64,000 bases of DNA from Thysanoteuthis rhombus (Eukaryota; Mollusca; Cephalopoda; Oegopsida; Thysanoteuthidae), in contig OY735209.1 of assembly GCA_963457665.1 (NCBI GenBank), positions 2,287,081 through 2,351,080 of the forward strand, given 5' to 3'. Each line of letters starts with the position of its first letter. Positions within the stretch are counted from its first letter, which is position 1. Both the position numbers and the translations under genes were made by a program. Below the pieces are notes generated by a model. That model was given only the letters and a program-made list of their open reading frames with translations, was not told the DNA's origin and made no database searches. Shown one piece after another: positions 25,501 to 37,384 of this stretch.

Positions 25501-26899
25501 TTTTTTGCCTTCCTCTTCCGCCTGCTCCGCCATAGGGCCCATGCCCTATCAGTGTTACAACCGTTAGGAAAAACTTTTTTTTTGACTTCCTCTTCCGCCT
25601 GCTCCGCCGTAGGGCCCTTGCCCTATCAGTGTTACAACCGTTGGGAATTACTTTTTTTTGCTTCCTCTTCCGCCTGCTCCGCCGTAGGGCCCATGCCCTA
25701 TCAGTGTTACAACCGTTGGGAATGACTGGGGGTTGCCTTCCTCTTCCGCCTGCTCCGCCGTAGGGCCCATGCCCTATCAGTGTTACAACCGTTGGGAATG
25801 ACTAGGGGTTGCCTTCCTCTTCCGCCTGCTCCGCCGTAGGGCCCATGCCCTATCAGTGTTACAATCGTTGGGAATGACTTTTTTTTGCCTTGCTCTTCCG
25901 CCTGCTCCGCCGTAGGGCCCTTGCCCTATCAGTGTTACAACCGTTGGGAATGACTGGGGGTTGCCTTCCTCTTCCGCCTGCTCCGCCGTAGGGCCCATGC
26001 CCTATCAGTGTTACAACCGTTGGGAATTACTTTTTTTTGCCTTCCTCTTCCGCCTGCTCCGCCGTAGGGCCCATGCCCTATCAGTGTTACAACCGTTGGG
26101 AATGACTGGGGGTTGCCTTCCTCTTCCGCCTGCTCCGCCGTAGGGCCCATGCCCTATCAGTGTTACAACCGTTGGGAATGACTTTTTTTTGACTCCCTCT
26201 TCCGCCGGCTCCGCCGTAGGGCCCATGCCCTATCAGTATTACAACCGGTGGGAATGATTTGGGGTTGCTTTCTTCTTCCGCCTGCTCCGCCGTAGAGCCC
26301 ATGCCCTATCAGTGTTACAACCGTTGGGGAAAACTTTTTTTTGCCTTCCTCTTCCGCCTGCTCCGCCGTATGGCCCATGCCCTATCAGTGTTACAACCGT
26401 TGGGAATGATTTGGGGTTGCCTTCCTCTTCCGCCTGCTCCGCCGTAGGGCCCATGCCCTATCAGTGTTACAACCGTTGGGAATGACTGGGTGTTGCCTTC
26501 TTCTTCCGCCTGCTCCGCCGTAGGGCCCATGCCCTATCAGTGTTACAACCGTTGGGAATGACTTTTTTTTGCCTTGCTCTTCCGCCTGCTCCGCCGTAGG
26601 GCCCATGCCCTATCAGTGTTACAACCGTTGGGAATGACTGGGGGTTGCCTTCCTCTTCCGCCTGCTCCGCCGTAGGGCCCATGCCCTATCAGTGTTACAA
26701 CCGTTGGGAATGACTAGGGGTTGCCTTCCTCTTCCGCCTGCTCCGCCGTAGGGCCCATGCCCTATCAGTGTTACAACCGTTGGGAATGACTTTTTTTTGC
26801 CTTCCTCTTCCGCCTGCTCCGCCGTAGGGCCCATGCCCTATCAGTGTTACAACTGTTGGGAATGACTTTTTTTTGACTCCCTCTTCCGCCGGCTCCGCC

Positions 26900-29800
26900 G
26901 TAGGGCCCATGCCCTATCAGTGTTACAACCGTTGGGAATGACTGGGTGTTGCCTTCTTCTTCCGCCTGCTCCGCCGTAGGGCCCATGCCCTATCAGTGTT
27001 ACAACGGTTGGGGAAAACTTTTTTTTGCCTTCCTCTTCCGCCTGCTCCGCCGTATGGCCCATGCCCTATCAGTGTTACAACCGTTGGGAATGACTGGGGG
27101 TTGCCTTCCTCTACCGCCTGCTCCGCCGTAGGGCCCATGCCCTATCAGTGTTACAACCGTTGGGAATAACTTTTTTTTTGACTTCCTCTTCCGCCTGCTC
27201 CGCCGTAGGGCCCATGCCCTATCAGTGTTACAACCGTTGGGAATTACTTTTTTTTGCCTTCCTCTTCCGCCTGCTCCGCCGTAGGGCCCATGCCCTATCA
27301 GTGTTACAACCGTTGGGAATAACTTTTTTTTGCCTTCCTCTTCCGCCTGCTCCGCCGTAGGACCCATGCCCTATCAGTGTTTCAACCGTTGGGAATAACT
27401 TTTTTTTGCCTTCCTCTTCCGCCTGCTCCGCCGTAGGGCCCATGCCCTATCAGTGTTACAACCGTTGGGAATAACTTTTTTTTGCCTTCCTCTTCCGCCT
27501 GCTCCGCTGTAGGACCCATGCCCTATCAGTGTTTCAACCGTTAGTAATAATTTTTTTTTGCCTTCCTCTTCCGCCTGCTCCGCCGTAGGGCCCATGCCCT
27601 ATCAGTGTTACAACCGTTGGGAATGACTGGGGGTTGCCTTCCTTTTCCGCCTGCTCCGCCGTAGGGCCCATGCCCTATCAGTGTTACAACACTTGGGAAT
27701 GACTTTTTTTTGCATTCCTCTTCCGCCTGCTCCGCCGTAGGGCCATGCCCTATCAGTGTTACAACCGTTGGGAATGACTGGGGGTTGCCTTCCTCTTCCG
27801 CCTGCTCCGCCGTAGGGCCCATGCCCTATCAGTGTTACAACCGTTGGGAATGACTTTTTTTTGCCTTCCTCTTCTGCCTGCTCCGCCGTAGGGCCCATGC
27901 CCTATCAGTATTACAACCGTTGGGAATGATTTGGGGTTGCCTTCCTCTTCCGCCTGCTCCGCCGTTGGGCCCATGCCCTATCAGTGTTACAACCGTTGGG
28001 AATGACTTTTTTTTGCCTTCCTCTTCCGCCTGCTCCGCCGTAGGGCCCATGCCCTATCAGTATTACAACCGGTGGGAATGATTTGGGGTTGCCTTCCTCT
28101 TCCGCCTGCTCCGCCGTTGGGCCCATGCCCTATCAGTGTTACAACCGTTGGGAATGACTTTTTTTTGCCTTCCTCTTCCGCCTGCTCCGCCGTAGGGCCC
28201 ATGCCCTATCAGTGTTACAACCGTTGGGAATGATTTGGGGTTGCCTTCCTCTTCCGCCTGCTCCGCCGTAGGGCCCATGCCCTATCAGTGTTACAACCGT
28301 TGGGAATGACTGGGTGTTGCCTTCTTCTTCCGCCTGCTCCGCCGTAGGGCCCATGCCCTATCAGTGTTACAACCGTTGGGAATGACTTTTTTTTGCCTTC
28401 CTCTTCCGCCTGCTCCGCCGTAGGGCCCATGCCCTATCAGTGTTACAACCGTTGGGAATGATTTGGGGTTGCCTTCCTCTTCCGCCTGCTCCGCCGTAGG
28501 GCCCATGCCCTATCAGTGTTACAACCGTTGGGAATGACTGGGTGTTGCCTTCTTCTTCCGCCTGCTCCGCCGTAGGGCCCATGCCCTATCAGTGTTACAA
28601 CCGTTGGGAATGACTTTTTTTTGCCTTCCTCTTCCGCCTGCTCCGCCGTAGGGCCCATGCCCTATCAGTGTTACCACCGTTGGGAATGATTTGGGGTTGC
28701 CTTCCTCTTCCGCCTGCTCCGCCGTAGGGCCCATGCCCTATCAGTGTTACAACCGTTGGGAATGACTGGGGGTTGCCTTCCTCTTCCGCTTGCTCTGCTG
28801 TAGGGCCCATGCCCTATCAGTGTTACAACCGTTGGGAATGACTTTTTTTTGCCTTCCTCTTACGCCTGCTCCGCCGTAGGGCCCATGCCCTATCAGTGTT
28901 ACAACCGTTGGGAATGATTTGGGGTTGCCTTCCTCTTCCGCCTGCTCCGCCGTAGGGCCCATGCCCTATCAGTGTTACAACCGTTGGGAATGACTTTTTT
29001 TTGCCTTCCTCTTCCGCCTGCTCCGCCGTATGGCCCATGCCCTATCAGTGTTACAACCGTTTGGAATGATTTGGGGTTGCCTTCCTCTTCCGCCTGCTCC
29101 GCCGTAGGGCCCATGCCCTATCAGTGTTACAACCGTTGGGAATGACTGTGGGTTGCCTTCCTCTTCAGCTTGCTCCGCTGTAGGGCCCATGCCCTATCAG
29201 TGTTACAACTGTTGGGAATGACTGTTTTTTGCCTTCCTCTTCCGCCTGCTCCGCCATAGGGCCCATGCCCTATCAGTGTTACAACCGTTAGGAAAAACTT
29301 TTTTTTTGACTTCCTCTTCCGCCTGCTCCGCCGTAGGGCCCTTGCCCTATCAGTGTTACAACCGTTGGGAATTACTTTTTTTTGCCTTCCTCTTCCGCCT
29401 GCTCCGCCGTAGGGCCCATGCCCTATCAGTGTTACAACCGTTGGGAATGACTGGGGGTTGCCTTCCTCTTCCGCCTGCTCCGCCGTAGGGCCCATGCCCT
29501 ATCAGTGTTACAACCGTTGGGAATGACTAGGGGTTGCCTTCCTCTTCCGCCTGCTCCGCCGTAGGGCCCATGCCCTATCAGTGTTACAACCGTTGGGAAT
29601 GACTTTTTTTTGCCTTGCTCTTCCGCCTGCTCCGCCGTAGGGCCCATGCCCTATCAGTGTTACAACCGTTGGGAATGACTGGGGGTTGCCTTCCTCTTCC
29701 GCCTGCTCCGCCGTAGGGCCCATGCCCTATCAGTGTTACAACCGTTGGGAATGACTAGGGGTTGCCTTCCTCTTCCGCCTGCTCCGCCGTAGGGCCCATG

Positions 29801-30200
29801 CCCTATCAGTGTTACAACCGTTGGGAATGACTTTTTTTTGCCTTCCTCTTCCGCCTGCTCCGCCGTAGGGCCCATGCCCTATCAGTGTTACAACTGTTGG
29901 GAATGACTTTTTTTTGACTCCCTCTTCCGCCGGCTCCGCCGTAGGGCCCATGCCCTATCAGTGTTACAACCGTTGGGAATGACTGGGTGTTGCCTTCTTC
30001 TTCCGCCTGCTCCGCCGTAGAGCCCATGCCCTATCAGTGTTACAACCGTTGGGGAAAACTTTTTTTTGCCTTCCTCTTCCGCCTGCTCCGCCGTATGGCC
30101 CATGCCCTATCAGTGTTACAACCGTTGGGAATGACTGGGGGTTGCCTTCCTCTACCGCCTGCTCCGCCGTAGGGCCCATGCCCTATCAGTGTTACAACCG
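26900..30200. repeat. Large array duplication, copy 2
   Basis: This is the partner of 20.6-23.9 kb. The markers recur in order: CCTCTACCGCC (27,119), GTGTTTCAACCG (27,377), the 3-mer run, and TTAGGAAAAAC (about 29,288). A third, shorter piece of the same cassette follows at about 30.1-30.7 kb (CCTCTACCGCC at 30,151, GTGTTTCAACCG near 30,418). Confidence 0.75.
28200..29130. repeat. 3-mer (228-bp) higher-order repeat run, third zone
   Basis: GATTTGGGG, GGGTGTT and T8 monomers alternate with 228-bp spacing from about 28,230, then change to the variant with CTTGCTCTGCTG. It lies inside the second copy of the large duplication, so it was probably copied with that block. Confidence 0.75.
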
Positions 30201-32281
30201 TTGGGAATAACTTTTTTTTGACTTCCTCTTCCGCCTGCTCCGCCGTAGGGCCCATGCCCTATCAGTGTTACAACCGTTGGGAATTACTTTTTTTTGCCTT
30301 CCTCTTCCGCCTGCTCCGCCGTAGGGCCCATGCCCTATCAGTGTTACAACCGTTGGGAATAACTTTTTTTTGCCTTCCTCTTCCGCCTGCTCCACCGTAG
30401 GACCCATGCCCTATCAGTGTTTCAACCGTTGGGAATAACTTTTTTTCGCCTTCCTCTTCCCCCTGCTCCGCCGTAGGGCCCATGCCCTATCAGTGTTACA
30501 ACCGTTGGGAATAACTTTTTTTTGCCTTCCTCTTCCGCCTGCTCTGCCGTAGGACCCATGCCCTATCAGTGTTTCAACCGTTGGTAATAACTTTTTTTTG
30601 CCTTCCTCTTCCCCCTGCTCCGCCGTAGGGCCCATGCCCTATCAGTGTTACAACCGTTGGGAATGACTGGGGGTTGCCTTCCTCTTCCGCCTGCTCCGCC
30701 GTAGGGCCCATGCCCTATCAGTGTTACAACCGTTGGGAATGACTTTTTTTTGACTTCATCTTCCGCCTGCTCCGCCGTAGGGCCCATGCCCTATCAGTGT
30801 TACAACCGTTGGGAATGACTTTTTCATGCCTTCCTCTTCCGCCTGCTCCGCCGTAGGGCCCATGCCCTATCAGTGTTACAACCGTTGGGAATGACTGGGG
30901 GTTGCCTTCCTCTTCCGCCTGCTCCGCCGTAGGGCCTATGCCCTATCAGTGTTACAACCGTTGGGAATGACTGGGGGTTGCCTCCCTCTTCCGCCTGCTC
31001 CGCCGTAGGGCCCATGCCCTATCAGTGTTACAACCGTTGGGAATGACTGGGGGTTGCCTTCCTCTTCCGCCTACTCTGCTGTAGGGCCCATGCCCTATCA
31101 GTGTTACAACCGTTAGGAATGACTGGGGGTTGCCTTCCTCTTCCGCCTGCTCCGCCGTAGGGCCCATGCCCTATCAGTGTTACAACCGTTGGGAATGACT
31201 TTTTTTTTGACTTCCTCTTCCGCCTGCTCCGCCGTAGGGCCCATGCCCTATCAGTGTTACAACCGTTGGGAATGACTTTTTTTTGCCTTCCTCTTCCGCC
31301 TGCTCCGCCGTAGGGCCCATGCCCTATCAGTGTTACAACCGTTGGGAATGACTGGGGGTTGCTTTCCTCTTCCGCCTGCTCTGCCGTAGGGCCCATGCCC
31401 TATCAGTGTTACAACCGTTGGGAATGACTGGGGGTTACCTTCCTCTTCCGCCAGCTCCGCCGTAGGGCCCATGCCCTATCAGTGTTACAACCGTTGGGAA
31501 TGACTTTTTTTTGCATTCCTCTCCCGCCTGCTCCGCCGTAGGGCCCATGCCCTATCAGTGTTACAACCGTTGGGAATGACTGGGGGTTGCCTTCCTCTTC
31601 CGCCTGCTCCGCTGTAGGGCCCATGCCCTATCAGTGTTACAACCGTTGGGAATGACTTTTTTTTGCCTTCCTCTTCCGCCTGCTCCACTGTAGGGCCCAT
31701 GCCCTATCAGTGTTACAACCGTTGGGAAAAACTTTTTTTTTGACTTCCTCTTCCGCCTGCTCCGCCGTAAGGCCCATGCCCTATCAGTGTTACAACCGTT
31801 GGGAATGACTGGGGGTTGCCTTCCTCTTCCGCCTGCTCCGCCGTAGGGCCCATGCCCTATCAGTGTTACAACCGTTGGGATTGACTTTTTTTTGACTTCC
31901 TCTTCGACTGCTCCGCCGTAGGGCCCATGCCCTATCAGTGTTACAACCGTTGGGAATGACTGGGGGTTGCTTTCCTCTTCCGCCTGCTCCGCTGTAGGGC
32001 CCATGCCCTATCAGTGTCACAACCGTTGGGAATGACTGGGGGTTGCCTTCCTCTTCCGCCTGCTCCGCCGTAGGGCCCATGCCCTATCAGTGTTACAACC
32101 GTTGGGAATGACTGTTTTTTGCCTTTCTATTCCGCCTGCTCCGCCGTAGGGCCCATGCCTTATCAGTGTTACAACCATTGGGAATAACTTTTTTTTTGCC
32201 TTCCTCTTCCGCCTGCTCCGCTGTAGGGCCCATGCCCTATCAGTGTTACAACCGTTGGGAATGACTTTTTTTTGACTTCCT

Positions 32282-32358
32282 CTTTTTTCTACCTGATCCG
32301 CCGTAGGATTCCATTATCATTTGGACTCATAACTTTTTGGAATGACTGTGGTTTGCTT
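32282..32358. repeat. Insert-flank monomer without its insert (scar)
   Basis: Here CTTCCTC runs straight into TTTTTTCTACCTGATCCGCC, then ATTCCATTATCATTTGGACTC and GACTGTGGTTTGC. This is the diverged monomer that normally follows the insert, but the 270-bp insert and its left flank are absent. The simplest explanation is unequal exchange in the shared T-run/pyrimidine tract that removed the insert. Excision is less likely because the left-flank marker (CAGACTCACAACCATTGGG) is gone too. Confidence 0.8.
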
Positions 32359-34561
32359 TCCTCTTTCGCCTGCTCCGCCGTAGGGCCCATGCCCTATCAG
32401 TGTTACAACCGTTGGGAATGACTTTTTTTCCCCTTCCTCTTCCGCCTGCTCCGCCGTAGGGCCCATGCCCTATCAGTGTTACAACCGTTGGGAATGACTG
32501 TTTTTTGCCTTCCTCTTCCGCCTGCTCCGCCGTAGGGCCCATGCCCTATCAGTGTTACAACCGTTGGGAATAACTTTTTTTTTGCCTTCCTCTTCCGCCT
32601 GCTCCGCTGTAGGGCCCATGCCCTATCAGTGTTACAACCGTTGGGAATGACTGGGGGTTGCCTTCCTCTTCCGCCTGCTCCGCCGTAGGGCCCATGCCCT
32701 ATCAGTGTTACAACCGTTGGGAATGACTGGGGGTTGCCTTCCTCTTCCACCTGCTCCGCCGTAGGGCCCATGCCCTATCAGTGTTACAACCGTTGGGAAT
32801 GACTTTTTTTTGCCTTCCTCTTCCGCCTGCTCCGCCGTAGGGCCCATGCCCTATCAGTGTTACAACCGTTGGGAATAACTTTTTTTTTGCCTTCCTCTTC
32901 CGCCTGCTCCGCCGTAGGGCCCATGCCCTATCAGTGTTACAACCGTTGGGAATGACTGGGGGTTGCCTTCCTCTTCCGCTTGCTCCGCTGTAGGGCCCAT
33001 GCCCTATCAGTGTTACAACCGTTGGGAATGACTGGGGGTTGCCTTCCTCTTCCACCTGCTCCGCCGTAGGGCCCATGCCCTATCAGTGTTACAACCGTTG
33101 GGAATGACTTTTTTTTGCCTTCCTCTTCCGCCTGCTCCGCCGTAGGGCCCATGCCCTATCAGTGTTACAACCGTTGGGAATAACTTTTTTTTTGCCTTCC
33201 TCTTCCGCCTGCTCCGCCGTAGGGCCCATGCCCTATCAGTGTTACAACCGTTGGGAATGACTGGGGGTTGCCTTCCTCTTCCGCTTGCTCCGCTGTAGGG
33301 CCCATGCCCTATCAGTGTTACAACCGTTGGGAATGACTTTTTTTTGCCTTCCTCTTCCGCCTGCTCCGCCGTAGGGCCCATGCCCTATCAGTGTTACAAC
33401 CGTTGGGAATGATTTGGGGTTGCCTTCCTCTTCCACCTGCTCAGCCATAGGGCCCATGCCCTATCAGTGTTACAACCGTTGGGAATGACTGGGGGTTGCC
33501 TTCCTCTTCCGCCTGCTCCGCCGTAGGGCCCATGCCCTATCAGTGTTACAACCGTTGGGAATAATTTGGGGTTGCCTTCCTCTTCCGCCTGCTCCGCCGT
33601 AGGGCCCATGCCCTATCAGTGTTACAACCGTTGGGAATGACTGGGGGTTGCCTCCCTCTTCCGCCTGCTCCGCCGTAGGGCCCATGCCCTATCAGTGTTA
33701 CAACCGTTGGGAATGACTGGGGGTTGCCTTCCTCTTCCGCCTGCTCCGCCGTAGGGCCCATGCCCTATCAGTGTAATAACCGTTGGGAATGATTTGGGGT
33801 TGCCTTCCTCTTCCGCCTGCTCCGCCGTAGGGCCCATGCCCTATCAGTGTTACAACCGTTGGGAATGACTGGGGGTTGCCTTCCTCTTCCGCTTGCTCCG
33901 CTGTAGGGCCCATGCCCTATCAGTGTTACAACCGTTGGGAATGACTGGGGGTTGCCTTCCTCTTCCGCCTGCTCCGCCATAGGGCCCATGCCCTATCAGT
34001 GTTACAACCGTTAGGAAAAAAACTTTTTTTTTGACTTCCTCTTCCGCCTGCTCCGCCTGCTCCGCCGTAGGGCCCATGCCCTATCAGTGTTACAACCGTT
34101 GGGAATGACTGTTTTTTGCTTTCCTCTTCCGCCTGCTCCGCCGTAGGGCCCATGCCCTATCAGTGTTACAACCGTTGGGAATGACTGGGGGTTGCCTTCC
34201 TCTTCCGCCTGCTCCGCCGTAGGGCCCATGCCCTATCAGTGTTACAACCGTTGGGAATGACTTTTTTTTGAGTTCCTCTTCCGCCTGCTCCGCTGTAGGG
34301 CCCATGCCCTATCAGTGTTACAACCGTTGGGAATGACTTTTTTTTGCCTTCCTCTTCCGCCTGCTCCGCCGTAAGGCCCATGCCCTATCAGTGTTACAAC
34401 CGTTGGGAATGACTGTTTTTTGCCTTCCTCTTCCGCCTGCTCCGCCGTAGGGCCCTTGCCCTATCAGTGTTACAACCGTTGGGAATGACTGGGGGTTGCC
34501 TCCCTCTTCCGTCTGCTCTGCTGTAGGGCCCATGCCCTATCAGACTCACAACCATTGGGAA

Positions 34562-34838
34562 ACAATCTGAACTATGCATGGCAGGGGCGTCCAAATCCCT
34601 GAGATATATGTATATATATATCTGCATACCTAAATTATAATTGTTATTAAATAAAAAAAAAAAAAAACAAAATCATGATGAAGGGGAGAATAATGCAGAG
34701 AAATTGTGATATATCCCCTGCAGTCATAAGACTCTCTTTTGAAATTTGCTCTACTGTTCATTGTCATTTACTTTCTATCCAATTTCAATATTCCTTCTCT
34801 TTTCATCGTCATCATCGTTCCTGATGGCCTTAACCTGT
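34562..34838. repeat. Array insert, copy 3
   Basis: It has the standard junctions and the longer CATCGTCATCATCG form. It is the first intact insert after the 23-kb insert-free zone. Confidence 0.9.
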
Positions 34839-37107
34839 CACTTTTTTCTACCTGATCCGCCGTAGGATTCCATTACCATTTGGACTCATAACTTTTTGGA
34901 ATGACTGTGGTTTGCTTTCCTCTTTCGCCTGCTCCGCCGTAGGGCCCATGCCCTATCAGTGTTACAACCGTTGGGAATGACTGGGGGTTGCCTTCCTCTT
35001 CCGCCTGCTCCGCCGTAGGGCCATGGCCTATCAGTGTTACAACCGTTGGGATTGACTGTTTTCCGCCTTCCTCTTCCGCCTGCTCTGCTGTAGGGCCCAT
35101 GCCCTATCAGTGTTACAACCGTTGGGAATGACTGGGGGTTGCCTTCCTCTTCCGCCTGCTCCGCTGTAGGGCCCATGCCCTATCAGTGTTAAAACCGTTG
35201 GGATTGACTGGGGGTTGCCTTCCTCTTCCGCCTGCTCCGCCGTAGGGTCCATGCCCTATCAGTGTTACAACCGTTGGGAATGACTGGGGGTTGCCTTCCT
35301 CTTCCGCCTGCTCCGCCGTAGGGCCCATGCCATATCAGTGTTACAACCGTTGGGAATGAATTTTTTTTGCCTTCCTCTTCCGCCTGCTCCGCCGTAGGGC
35401 CCATGCCCTATCAGTGTTACAACCGTTGGGAATGATTTGGGGTTGCCTTCCTCTTCCGCCTGCTCCGCCGTAGGGCCCATGCCCTATCAGTGTTACAACC
35501 GTTGGGAATAACTTTTTTTTTGCCTTCCTCTTCCGCCTGCTCCGCCGTAGGGCCCATGCCCTATCAGTGTTACAACCGTTGGGAATGATTTGGGGTTGCC
35601 TTCCTCTTCCGCCTGCTCCGCCGTAGGGCCCATGCCCTATCAGTGTTACAACCGTTGGGAATGACTGGGGGTTGCCTTCCTCTTCCGCTTGCTCCGCTGT
35701 AGGGCCCATGCCCTATCAGTGTTACAACCGTTGGGAATGACTGGGGGTTGCCTTCCTCTTCCGCCTGCTCCGCCGTAGGGCCCATGCCCTATCAGTGTTA
35801 CAACCGTTGGGAAAAACTTTTTTTTTGACTTCCTCTTCCGCCTGCTCCGCCGTAGGGCCCATGCCTTATCAGTGTTACAACCGTTGGGAATGACTGGGGG
35901 TTGCCTTCCTCTTCCGCCTGCTCCGCTGTAGGGCCCATGCCCTATCAGTGTTACAACCGTTGGGAATGACTTTTTTTTGACTTCCTCTTCCGCCTGCTCC
36001 GCCGTAAGGCCCATGTCCTATCAGTGTTACAACCGTTGGGATTGACCTTTTTTTGACTTCCTCTTCCGCCTACTCCGCCGTAGGCCCCATGCCCTATCAG
36101 TGTTACAACCGTTGGGATTGACTTTTTTTTGACTTCCTCTTCGACTGCTCCGCCGTAGGGCCCATGCCCTATCAGTGTTACAACCGTTGGGAATGACTTT
36201 TTTTTGACTTCCTCTTCCGCCTGCTCCGCCGTAGGGCCCATGCCCTATCAGTGTTACAACCGTTGGGAATGACTGGGGGTTGCCTTCCTCTTCCGCCTGC
36301 TCCGCCGTAGGGCTCATGCCCTATCAGTGTTACAACCGTTGGGAATGACTGTTTTTTGCCTTCCTCTTCCGCCCGCTCCGCCGTAGGGCCCATGCCCTAT
36401 CAGTGTTACAACCGTTGGGAATAACTTTTTTTTTGCCTTCCTCTTCCGCCTGCTCCGCTGTAGGGCCCATGCCCTATCAGTGTTACAACCGTTGGGAATG
36501 ACTGTTTTTTGCTTTCCTCTTCCGCCTGCTCTGCCGTAGGGCCCATGCCCTATCAATGTTACAACCGTTGGGATTGACTTTTTTTTGACTTCCTCTTCCG
36601 CCTGCTCCGCCGTAGGGCCCATGCCCTATCAGTGTTACAACCGTTGGGAATAACTTTTTTTTTGACTTCCTCTTCCGCCTGCTCCGCTGTAGGGCCCATG
36701 CCCTATCAGTGTTACAACCGTTGGGAATGACTGGGGGTTGCCATCCTCTTCCGCCTGCTCCGCCGTAGGGCCCATGCCCTATCAGTGTTACAACCGTTGG
36801 GAATGACTGGGGGTTGCCTTCCTCTTCCGCCTGCTCCGCCGTAGGGCCCTTGCCCTATCAGTGTTACAACCGTTGGGAATGACTTTTTTCTGCCTTCTTC
36901 TTCCGCCTGCTCCGCCGTAGGGCCCATGCCCTATCAGTGTTACAACCGTTGGGAATGACTGGGGGTTGCCTTCTTCTTCCGCCTGCTCTGCCGTAAGGCC
37001 CATGCCCTATCAGTGTTACAACCGTTGGGAATGACTGGGGGTTGCCTCCCTCTTCCGTCTGCTCTGCTGTAGGGCCCATGCCCTATCAGACTCACAACCA
37101 TTGGGAA

Positions 37108-37384
37108 ACAATCTGAACTATGCATGGCAGGGGCGTCCAAATCCCTGAGATATATGTATATATATATCTGCATACCTTAATTATAATTGTTATTAAATAA
37201 AAATAAAAAAAAACAAAATCATGATGAAGGGGAGAATAATGCAGAGAAAATGTGATATATCCCCTGCAGTCATAAGACTCTCTTTTGAAATTTGCTCTAC
37301 TGTTCATCGTCATTTACTTTCTATCCAATTTCAATATTCCTTCTCTTTTCATCGTCATCATCGTTCCTGATGGCATTAACCTGT
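37108..37384. repeat. Array insert, copy 4
   Basis: It has the standard junctions. It shares CTTAATTATAATTG (others CTAAATTATAATTG) and a GGCATTAACC ending with the copy at 42,813, the partner 5,705 bp away. Confidence 0.9.

Larger units (their letters stand above)
11362..34561. repeat. Array block B: insert-free 23-kb zone with local higher-order repeats
   Basis: There is no intact insert over about 23.2 kb. The left third repeats blocks also seen at 9.2-11.0 kb (offset about 3,150-3,225) and again at 14.7-15.7 kb (offset about 2,358 from 12.3-13.3 kb). From 16.4 kb the monomers become more uniform, with runs of nearly identical GGGGGTTGCC units (16,430-16,800) and a duplicated 7-mer (17,571 and 18,104, offset 533). 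From 17.6 kb a GATTTGGGG monomer type, absent from block A, becomes common. Confidence 0.85.
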
